Part shown: positions 41,006 through 51,834 of the stretch, in pieces | Position numbering within the stretch: the first letter of the stretch is position 1 | Layout: each line of letters begins with the position of its first letter | DNA from: Sthenelais limicola | Taxonomy: Eukaryota > Annelida > Polychaeta > Phyllodocida > Sigalionidae | DNA length: 64,000 nt | Reading direction: 5' to 3' | NCBI GenBank assembly: GCA_942159475.1 | Contig: OW804095.1 | Location: 94,129,740-94,193,739, forward strand | The notes under the pieces: generated by a model | What the model saw: the letters and a program-made list of their open reading frames with translations, nothing else | Told to the model about the DNA's origin: nothing | Databases searched by the model: none | Position numbers and translations under genes: made by a program

Positions 41006-44000
41006 TTACCATTATGTTCATCCATCAATCAACTAATTGTGTCATGATATACATTTATAGAATTAGGTTGCGAGATGCATAATTGTCTATGTTCATTCAA
41101 CCTCATTATACCTTACCAATTTCAATTACTGCTAGACAATCTGTTTTTCTTTGTTTTTTTTGTAAGGTATGTAGGCCTACTTTCTAACACAGGCATTATA
41201 TTTTGTTGAACTCAATAGGCTTGCTGAAACAGGCAGCCGAAATGAAAGCTGATGAAAATATATTAGTGCAAATTCGAGGAGAAGATTGTGTGGCACTGGA
41301 AGTCCAGTACCACAAGTCCTGCTACAGGAATTACACCCGCTTCATTCATGAAATCCAAGAGGAGCAGTTAGTGCTACATTCACTTCATTTCTACATAATA
41401 TATTTTGAAAATCTAGAATTAAATTTTCCCTTTAAAGCAGGGTCTTGAATTAAAGCCGGATTGATTAAGAAGTAACAGTCGTTATGGTATATTTTGTACA
41501 ATTGCATCAAGATCTATCCTGTAAAATACATATTACAATATCTTTGTGATACTATACTCCGCTCAGAGCTAAGAATAGATCAATGCTTGCTTCCTTTATA
41601 ATGTAAAATACTTTCAATGTAAAATTAACTTAAATTGATAATGTTTTGTTATCAGAATATTTTTTTCAAAGTTGTAAAGTTATAGGAATTGATGCCCTTC
41701 TTTAAATATGATGATTCATTCATTAGAGGATACTTCTGAATTTCATTAATGATGTCTCTTCTTCTTTTACCTACAGAACTGAAATGCTGGTTGGTCTGTA
41801 TGAGGGATCTTTCAGGACATTTTGTGAGAGAGTTGTGGAAGGAAGAATGATCCAGCGACATGAGGTCTTTAGATTAACAAATCTCACTCAGATGTTCATT
41901 AAGATGGTGAAAGAAGAAGAGCATTTAGATGCATCGGCATACAAGTAAGCATTTCAGTTAAGTCTCAGTATACCACAAGATACAAATCAAGTAGTGTGTT
42001 CATAAAATTATATTTTGTTTGTCATATCAAGTACCCCTTTGTATATCTTTTCTGATTGACCCACTCCTTTATTTACAGAAGTGGAAGACTGAAGGAACGA
42101 CTTCGAAAAAGGTATCCGCAGCTGACATTCCATCGCCCATCTGAGAGTTCTGTTGGTGGATCTCCAGTGAAGCGTAGGCCACAGACAACTCAACATCTTG
42201 TTACCCTCTACAACACTGCATTGATGCTCAGGTCAGAACTATGTCAGAATTCTGGTATGGATGTTCCTTGGCCACCATTGTCTGCTGATTTGAATGTGAA
42301 AGCTGCTGAGGATATTGTTCCTATTCCATTGTATAACTTATTGGCCTGGACAGTTGGTGTATCAGATGAGCCCACACTAGAAAAGTATGTTGATGTTCCA
42401 GAAAACGTTCACCTGAAATTATTATCTTTGCTGCAGGATGTTGTTTATTGTCAATCTAAAGGTACAAAGATGACACCAAAGTCACTATCTCTAGGCCTGA
42501 CAATGAGGCATCTGACCGGGTCAACTTGAGTGCTTGGTTTACTTAATAGGTTTGGTCACTGTGCATCTCATTCCACCATACTTGCCTTTGAAACTGCACT
42601 AGCCCAATTTCAGCTTGATCGAGGACAGGTTTATGTGCCAGCAGGTTTCCAAGAGAGAAAGACAACAGTACTCGTTTGGGACAATATTGACTTTGCAGAG
42701 GAAACTCTCTCTGGTGCAGGGACCACACACCCCACAAATGGCATAATGATACAGCATGCTGAGAGGACTAATTTTGAAATCACCACTCGACCATCGTATG
42801 CCAAAAAACAAAAAAGATTATCAACAGTTCAGTCTTCTATTGTGCCCTATCGAAGAACCGCTAGAAAGGGCCCATCAGCAGCAAATTCTGCTGTAAACCT
42901 GTCCATAGAGGGATACAGTCAGCAGTTCAATCACGCCAATGCTTTGGATTTGGCTTATACCTGTATGAAAGAAGTTGACAAAGGAGCTCACAACCTTCCA
43001 GACTGGACTGGTTTCAATACTCTGCTTCATGATAGTGATGATCTGGTGGCCTCTACTATTGCTTATCTACCTGTTATTGAGGCATCCCCAACTGAAATGA
43101 ACACAGTCAACACAATTCTCACACGCAGTGTTGAAATGGCCGATAAACTTGCCCTAGATCATGTTGTTGTTGTCTTCGATCAGGCCATCTATGCAAAGGC
43201 ACAGGAGATTAGATGGAAGCAAGAGTCATTAAAAAAATCGCCTGGTTATTCGATTGGGAGAATTCCATACAATCATGTCCTTATCCATTCTAGGAAGAAG
43301 ATTTCGGGATGCAGGACTGTTTGACATTCTTGTTGAAGCAAGAGTAGTATCCCATGGTTCAGCAAATGATGTGCTTGAAGGAAAACAATACAATAGGGCA
43401 ATAAGAGCACATAAGGTAGTTTTTGAGGCGATGCAGAGGTTGCGATTCAAGGCATTTCTCAATTCCTTGCCTGAAGAACATGCACACAAAGTGAAGCGAT
43501 ATGTGACCAACATGATTGAAGCGTTCCCCTCCCAGGTTTTCAAGGGCTGTTGTTTCAGCATGGAATGGACTGACATTTCAAGTTCATATGAGGCCTATGT
43601 CACCCAAATGAACAACCAAGACAGTACCTTTGCATTTTGGAGCTCATATATCAACATGGTAGGTTTGATTCTAGCTTTTATACGTGCAACCCGTGAATCA
43701 GACTGGAATCTACACATGGCTGCTGTGCGTTCAATGCTTCCATGGTATTTTGCATATGACAGAACACATTACTCTCGATACTTGCCAGCATACTGGGTAG
43801 AAATGCAAAACCTTCCAGAAACCCATCCTGAAGTCTACTATGACTTTGTATTATCTGGGGGCTGGACTGTGCAGCAGCAGACAATATATGGATTTTCTGC
43901 CACAGCCTGTGATCAAGTCATCGAGCAAACCTGTAACCGGGATTCAAAAACAGCTGGAGGTATAAGTGGCATTACATTAAACCGTAATGCTGTTCAGAGG

Positions 44001-45864
44001 TGGATCCTAAGCCAAAGTGAGCGAGCTGCTATTGCTCGTGAATGCGAAAAAATGGCTGGCCTTCATGATCAAGGTAGGACCCGCAAGAATCTCGACCAGA
44101 GTGCAAGACGTCGAAATGAAACAAGTGTCAATAGTGTCATTGAGTGCATTGAACAGATGGTCAATCCTTTTGCATCAGGCTCAAGTGAACTGGTAAGCAA
44201 AAGCTCTGGGGTTGTTGCACTCCCTGCAGTTGCCAAAGATCTTCAAGATGCACATAATCGTGGTGAATCAGCTTTGAAGAGTTTCCTCAGTGATAGAATC
44301 CAATCTGAAAAATCTCAAATTAAAGACCAAAAAGGCAGGGAAAGAGCTTGTTCTACAAACTGACAGAAAGCTGTTTGTTAGGCTCCTTGTACTTGGCAAA
44401 AGCAGTGGAATCGATGTGAAGAAAGTTCTGTCATATTCATTGGGGCCAGTGTCCTATCCACTGGCATCAACAAACGGATCCCTTGCTAAGACCAACAAAG
44501 CTGCCCTTCTTCATCATCTGGAAGAACAGTTTGGTGAGTGCAGGGTCAATGATATGCCTTTAAATTCTACCCTTATTGTGGATGGAATGGCTCTTATCCA
44601 TGGCATCCCTGTCAGCTCATTACCAGAGACCTTTGGGCAATTTGCAATTCAAGTATTAACAAAGCTACTGGCACAGGCCAACCGCTACAGCCATTCACGG
44701 GTGGATATTGTGTTTGATAGATATCCTGATATAAGTATAAAATCAGCCGAGCACATTCGCAGAACAAGATCTGCTGGGTCAAATCCACATCTAAGGCACA
44801 TTTTTAGCGATGACCAGAAACTTCCCAAGCAGTGGGAAAGTTTCCTCACCAATGGGAAGAACAAGGAAGCATTGATTGAGTTTTTGTATCATTGGATGAG
44901 TAAATGTGATGGGCATCAGCTGGGACAGGTTCACTTGTATGTGACACATGGAGAGCACTGTCATAGAATTGTAAAGGAAGAGCAGGGTGTTGTATCAGAG
45001 AGTGTGCCAGAACTATCATGTGACCATGAGGAAGCCGATACAAGAATGGCTCTACACTGCAAGCATGCCTCCCAACCTGGTCATTCAATTATAGTTCAGA
45101 GCCCTGACACAGATGTTGCCATCATACTCATATCTCATGCCAGTCATGTACACTCGCTTTTCTTGAGCACTGGAATAAAACAACATGCCCGGATCATCAA
45201 CATAACAGATCTGTCCCAGAAGATCGGTCCGAGGTTATGTGCTGCTCTTCCTGGCATTCATATTTTCAGTGGATGTGACAGCACAAGTGCCTTCCATGGC
45301 AAAGGGAAGGTTCGACCCTTCACCTTGGTGAAGAAGAGCAACAGTTTCCAGGACTGTTTTATTAAACTTGGAAATGACTTCGATCTGACGGATCAGCTGG
45401 CTTCATCATTGGAGGAGTTTGTCTGTACACTCTACGGTCAACCTGGCAACAACATCGATGAAGCCAGATACAAGGTGTTTTGCACCAAGTCAGTATGTGA
45501 ACAGAGCCTTCCACCAACAGCCGACAGCCTGCGACTTCATTCTGAACGGTGTAACTTCCAAACTGCTATTCATCGTCGTGCCATGAATCAGTTTGTTGAG
45601 GCTCCAAGTCCTGTTGGTCATGGTTGGGTGGCCGGGGCAAATGGGTTGGAGGTGAAATGGATGACCAAAGACCCAATCCCAAGTGAACTAGTGGACAAGA
45701 TAACATGTGGATGTAAGAAGAGTCAGTGCCAAGACAAACGATGCTCCTGCCACAATAGAAATATTTTGTGCACTGAATTGTGTGGGTGCATTGACTGCAA
45801 TAATAGGGAAGCACAGTCACTTTTCAACGACCTATCTGACACTGATTCTGATGAGGATCTGTGA

Positions 45865-47478
45865 ACTGAACTGCAAACTCTATATTAGTGTCTGCATCAA
45901 ATTGAAGATCACATTTGAAGTATTCTGCACCAAAAGTCAAAACTTTGATGTTGGCCCTACTGGTGGAGTTATACTGCCTATAGGTGCAGACAATTCAATG
46001 TTCTGCTTGTGGTGTGGAATATTTGTTTGTGTAAGATTAAATAGTCTACTATGGGATATTCAGCATAATATGATTAAAGTTTATGTACATGACAAGTTTA
46101 TTACTGCATTGACTGTAATTTAAGAATACCAAATTGAAGCATTTTGCAACAAAACTTCAGAATTGCCAGTTTTGCTTATGGTATTGATATGTTGTATATT
46201 ATCAAAAAATGGATTGTTTGTTTTGAGCCTAATAGAGTGAGGTTTTATGCATCAATTATATGCCTATTATATTATGCACATTGGTATCAGTCTCTGTTTA
46301 AAGTATATTGAGTTAGACTCATTTCAGATGAAAACTTGAAAAGTTTAAAATTTCAACCTTTTTTAACATACTTTACTATTTTGCCTCAAGACTTCCAAAA
46401 TAACAATAAATTGTGCTTGCTGTTGAGAAAACATCAAACCGATTAGGATTCCATGGTGATGAATCATTCATTTTCCATTATTGATACTTGATTAGATTAA
46501 CGAAAGTAAAAATGAAGTGATTTTTTCACAAAATAAATAATTAATATAATCATATTTCTTGAAAAATGACTTTTTTTGTTATTTTTCACTGTTCATCATC
46601 TGCCTTAAGGTGCCAGCTTTCAGCATATCAGTTATGAAGATATTTGGACGAAAACTTACAAAGTTATAAAATATTTCGTCCACTTGGACCTAATTTCAGA
46701 TATTTGTGTCCCCATCAAAGACGACTAATTTTCTCTCCCCCCTCTCTTTCTCTTTTCTATTCCTCTCTCCATTACTTTCGCCCTCTCTCTCTCTCCCTCT
46801 CTCTCTCACTCACTCCTATTTGTCTCCCTCTTTCCCTGTCTCCCTCCCTCTACCTCCCCCCCTTTCTCTGTGCCTCTCTCGCCCTACCTCTCGACCTCTC
46901 TGCTGTTTCTCAATATTTCTAAGTCAAGACTAAACTGATTCAATCCGAACATGCCCTGTGATGCAGACAAACTCAGCGACATACTCTCAATTATTTTCCA
47001 ATTAATGAGAGTATATTTCCCCTGTTGTTGGAGGACAGCCAGTTGTAATGGCCCAGATAAGATTAGGTACAACTAGCCGCAGATCAAGATCCGGTTGTGA
47101 ATATCCAGCCTTCCCTGAGTCACTGAAAATCACATTTATTCATTTGCCTGAAATAGAATATAACGCTATTAAGCAATATTCATCCACCTAATTGATCACG
47201 CTGTAACGACAACAAAGTCTAAAGAACTTCTTTCCTGAGCTATGTAAAATTCCCAAACTTTTCACGCAGCTTACTTTGGCTTCAAATGAGGTTACCACGG
47301 CCTTTGTTTTTCCTGATTATTTTTTTCAAAGGAGGTAGAAGCGAATCTATTTAAATTACCGTAATCCACCCGCTTTGCCTCTCGCACACAAGCTTCAACT
47401 GCAACTTTGGCATTTCGTTGACGCAACTTGAATGCGCTTGCCTATTTGGCGTCGACGTAGAAACGTTCCCTAGCAACA
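45865..47478. other. 3' flank of the nuclease-like gene, with a CT-rich repeat
   Basis: AT-rich. AATAAA words near 46405 and 46535 could serve as polyadenylation signals. A (CT)n-rich block lies at 46735-46910. No further gene supported. Confidence 0.5.
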
Positions 47479-47979
47479 TTTTTTTTTTTTAAACATTTTA
47501 TTTCGATAAACAATTCCACACAGGTGGTATGTTTCAAGTTATCGAGTGAAAAGAAATGGTAATTAAAATTTTAAGAATCTACAATATAATATTTATCAAT
47601 ATCCGTAGTCTGAAGTCTGAAGTGATTACATATATCATCTATATCATCTATATAACATTGAAAGCATTTATAGAAATACAAATTATTATTTTACAATAGT
47701 CATTTCTAGGTAACATACTACCAACTACATTTTATAGAGGCTAAAAAAACTTGACATTTCAACATAATATGATATGACGACGAGGAGCAATACACATTTT
47801 TTTGGATTTTTTGCCAACTAAAAACAAATACATAAGTCTATCCGCATTTATAAAACTACGAGGTTTACGTTCATTTAACCAGTTGGTTTCAATTAACTCA
47901 GGCCATACCATTTTACCGTTATTCAGATATAGATAAACGGGCCGTATTTCACGTTATATAGAAACAAAATTGTTTCGCT

Positions 47980-50250
47980 TCAAAGCATGTTCTTAAGATA
48001 AATCTTAATTTCCTGCCACGGTTTCACTCTGATAATCGCAGGAATGTTATTCCACATCATGGGGCCCTGACATTGTGGGGAAGAGAGATATTTTGCGGAA
48101 GAACAAACCGGTTGGATGATGTTGGGATGATGTCTGCCTGGTGTTGCGAGGCATGATTTGTATATATATTGGATCTAATGATCTTCTAGCCATTATGCTT
48201 AAAATGGCGATTTTACCTCTTGCTATTATTTCATTGATGTTGTACATGGTTTTGATCTCTTGTGTGGATAGATCATGATTAAACGATATCAACCAGATCG
48301 ATCGGTTTATCGTACTTTGCACTTTCTTAATAATGTTGGCATTTGCCATATTGTACATGAACAAACCATAATCCGCAAGCGGTAATATATGTGCTTTCAC
48401 AATCATCTTTGCTACATTGTCATCAATAAAGAATCTTAACCTGGCAAATTTGTTTACCTTCATCTGTACAGTGCACTTCATTTTGAAGAAATGCTCATTA
48501 AAGCTTAGGTTAGAAACGATACAGAAACCAAGATACCTACAATGCTTCGCTTTTGTAATGGCATGGCCATTTATATAGACATCAGCAAGGTTATTAAAAT
48601 TTATTCTCTTTAAACGATGCCTTGTACCTAGTACCTGCAGCATAGATTTCTTGGAATTGATGGTAAGTTTATTAAAGTTCATCCAATTAGACACGCAGTT
48701 AGCAATATCTTGTGTTACGGTGATGCACTCATTCAAATCTTTACTAGTAACAGTGACAGCAGTGTCATCTGCATAGATTGACATTTTGATTTGTACTGGG
48801 TTATTAAGACATCGTAAACAATTTGGAAGGTCATTAATATATATTAAACATAAGAGTGGTCCAATTAAACTTCCCTGCGGTACACCGTTTCGTATGGCAA
48901 TTGAATCTGAGAGCATATTATTGAGAAGGGTATTCTGTTTCCTGTCTACAAGATAATTACACACAATATTTGTTATCATGGGATTCACACAGTAGTAATC
49001 TAACTTCCTCTTTAATATATCATGGTCAATCCGATTAAAAGCTTTGGCGATGTCAAAATAGCTTGCCACTGATAATTTCCCAGTATCCATTCCCTGTAAT
49101 ATAGGTTCAGTAAACTCAAAAAGAGATAAGTTAGTAGAAAAACCCTTTCTGAATCCACCTTGGCACCTAGTAAGAAGATTGTTAAATTCCATATGATTTC
49201 TCAGTGCTACACATATGAAATTCTCTAATATCTTTGAGGGTAAAGGAACAAGTGCAATTGGGCGTAGATTATTAAAGTAGTGAAGGTTTCCACTCTTGGG
49301 TATGGCGACAACATTAAAGTGTTTCCACTCTAGGGGCATCGTACCACAATCAATACACATTTTTAATAATGACGTGAAAACATGTGATAATTTGCTGAGG
49401 TATAGCTTTAAGATCTTTGTGCTTACCCAGTCGAATCCACAATTTTTCTTTATGTCTACTTTATCAATGAATTCTACCACCGCTTCCTCAGAAATGTTTA
49501 TTCGTGTGCCAACAGTAATATCCGGACCATCACTCAGAAAGTGTTCGAAGCTTCCTCTGGGATGTTCAGTGTTTACACCCATATTCCCAAAGAACTTATT
49601 TAGCCCATTACTGGCCTCTAAGCCTTTTAAGATTTTGCCTTCATGTATGAAGCTTTCGGGCATGGATTTATTTGTTTTTCCTAAAAGATCCCCTATATTA
49701 CGCCAGAACTTTTTACTATTACCTCCACAATTGTTGAAGGAAGATGTAATCTTCTCTTTCTTAGACCTGCGTATGGCTTTAGATACCTCTTTCCTTGCTG
49801 TCCTGGCAGCTTGCCAATCAGCCGGACTGTTCGTTCTTTTAGCTGTTTTGAATAACCGATCTCTTTCCTTAATGGATGCATGTACATCTGCACTCAATGA
49901 TAACTCCCCTCTCGACACAATGTTGATTTTCTCAAGAGGACACTTTAACTCTAGGTAGTTTGTCAGGTACCTTTTCATGTTGGCCCAGGTAATTTTGGGT
50001 GATACATCTTCAGACAAAAAGAAATCTTTTTCCCCAGCCATTCTATCAATATATTTCTCCAGATCATCCATATCAATTTTATCGAACCTACGGGTGAGCT
50101 TAGATTTCTTTACAACCGGTTTAGAGATCTTCTTAAGAGTAACATATATAATAGCATGATCTGACAGATTGACATTTATTACCCCAGCGTCGTTTATGTG
50201 TGGATAGTCAGTGGCAATTATGTCTAATAGGCTAGCAGTGTTATGCCCAT
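47980..50250 (-). pseudogene. LINE reverse transcriptase (ORF2 C-terminal part), frameshifted
   Basis: The frame is open from about 50.24 kb down to 48047. Motifs in order: HFNVVAIPKSGN and LRPIALVPLPSKILEN (RT 1-2), GGFRKGFSTNLSL, YFDIAKAFNRIDHDIL (motif A), GVPQGSLIGPLLCLIYINDL (motif B), YADDTAVTV (catalytic YADD) and LGFCIVSNLSFNEHF. The frame ends early at 48047. Just past a GGGCCCC run near 48062 another frame continues MMWNNIPAIIR and KPWQEIKIYL to a stop at 47980, the expected ORF2 end, so a single-base indel truncates it. Its upstream end is joined to the endonuclease by a second shift. Confidence 0.88.
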
Positions 50251-50856
50251 ACCTAGTGGTTTAGTGATACATTGACATAGGGACAATTCCTTGATAGAGT
50301 GTGAAAAATTTCTAACAGTTTCATTGGATTTTTCCAATAAATTGATATTCACATCACCACAAATCAATATGGGTACCCCTTTATATCGATCTTGAATATG
50401 TTTCACACAGCGATTCATTTTGTCTATGAAACCTTGCTTGTTGCCCGTCGGGGAGCGATATAAATTTACAAGGAAAAAACCTTTCCTGTTTCCAGGCTTA
50501 ATTTTTAACGTTTGCACCTCAATATCCCCATCACATAAATTTGGTTCCTCCATTATCCATGGATCAACTATAAATTCATTACTGACATAGCAGCATAGAC
50601 CTCCTCCGGATTTTGTTGAACCATTTATCAGAGTCGTCCTATCAGACCTGTATAGCCTATACTGGGTATTATGTATAAGTTGGTAGTCAACATCCGCTTC
50701 GTTAAGCCACAATTCTTGAATCGCTAATATCTTTATATTGGCCTGAAGTATTGTGTCAAAGATTTCAGCCACTTTATTACGTAAGGACCGAACATTTAAT
50801 GATGTGACAATTAGACCTTTCTCGGCCCCCAGAGATTCTAGGCTATCCGATACCAT
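50224..50856 (-). pseudogene. LINE AP-type endonuclease (ORF2 N-terminal part)
   Basis: 210 residues. Motifs of the exonuclease-endonuclease-phosphatase fold: LNVRSLRNK, IQELWL (catalytic Glu), GGGLCCYV, VNLYRSP and GDVNIN. Known role: nicks target DNA to prime reverse transcription. The expected C-terminal Ser-Asp-His motif (NLSDHAIIYV) is not in this frame. It appears in the reverse-transcriptase frame beyond a shift at about 50240-50250, showing that the two were one ORF. ATG at 50856 in the context AGAATGG. Confidence 0.85.
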
Positions 50857-51149
50857 TCTTTACAACACTACAAGTACATCGTTCTAATTCTAATTCAAAG
50901 TCAACCTTATCAAGGAGTGTAATTACACTGAGTACAGTTCCAGATAGCATCACTTTAAGGCGGATATTAAAACATAAGAGAAGTGGCATAAGTAAAACAT
51001 CAACATTTGTCCCAATAGTGTGGGTTGACAAGGGCGTACGGTCCATTGGACAGCAAAAAGGAGCGACTCGATCAAGTTTTACCTATAACTTGCGAGGAAC
51101 AAAATACAACCACATAAAATTATACACTTAGACGACTATATATACAAGC

Positions 51150-51270
51150 AACTTACCCCGAAGGGGGCAGACCGATAGTATGACCATATGATTCGGAATC
51201 CCAGGAAAACGCAAATCCAAAACTCTATATCCGACAGATAGGAGACAGTGGTCGCCATCTTGAACGATCA
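51150..51270 (-). promoter_or_regulatory. YY1-like promoter motif with downstream splice donor
   Basis: On the minus strand CAAGATGGCGACC (about 51262-51250) matches a YY1 site, followed by an open stretch and a strong GTAAGT donor at 51156. A YY1 site also sits in the 5' UTR promoter of mammalian L1. It may be the internal promoter of the LINE's ORF2 unit or the start of an unrelated transcript. Confidence 0.4.
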
Positions 51271-51834
51271 CAGTACCGGACTGAATTTATCGACAGCTGT
51301 CATTGATCAAATATATCCACCCCTAAAACAAATCATGAATATACACCAGCTTTGATGGCACAAAATTCACATTGGATTCTTGAGAAATTTGACACACCTT
51401 TCAAGTTTATATAATACTAAACATGATTCTGTGGCCCGGACAACCCTTTGTTTTACCGAAAGGCATTCTATGCCGACCTATGTAAATAACATCGTCCTCC
51501 TTCTTGAACTCGGCACACCAAGTGCGTGACCTAGTTCTGAAACAGCTGATCGTAAGAATTGATTCGCACAACTGGATTCCAACATAATACAGGTAATACA
51601 AGAGACATAACCTACTATCCACACCCAATATGGTTTACTAGGCACGGTACAGTGCCGTTAATTTCTCACAAATTATCCTAGTTTGACCTCAGATACGGTA
51701 TTTCAAGGTATAAGTCGCGTCTATGTAATCATATCGCCACGAGGCACGAAAGAAAATTAGAATGGTGTATACCATGTCTCATATAAATCTCAGTTGAAGT
51801 CCGGTTTGGGTTTTCTAGCTAGTGCCCATTCTCT

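Larger units (their letters stand above)
38712..45864 (+). pseudogene. Four-exon PIN/FEN-like nuclease and CXC-tail protein, disrupted
   Basis: Exons 38712-39294, 41219-41366, 41777-41944 and 42079-45864, with donors GTAAGT, GTTAGT, GTAAGC and matching phases. The N-terminal half has YVYHRDCYSQFT and VQYHKSCYRNYT motifs and a C-x2-C pair. The C-terminal third has VDGMALIHG, HEEADTRMA, SPDTDVAIIL and GCDSTSAFHGKGK, whose acidic residues suggest a PIN/FEN-like nuclease, then a tesmin/CXC-like tail (CGCKKSQCQDKRCSCHNR). I recall this architecture as a high-copy family in marine invertebrates and fish, perhaps transposon-derived. The last exon carries an in-frame TGA (42527-42529) and two +1 shifts (near the A7 run at 43231 and near 44308). 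Otherwise codons are well kept, so decay is recent, or some breaks are assembly errors. Confidence 0.8.

Noticed and set aside
46644..46933. Two Leu/Ser/Pro-rich ORFs
   Set aside because: They are translations of a (CT)n simple repeat.
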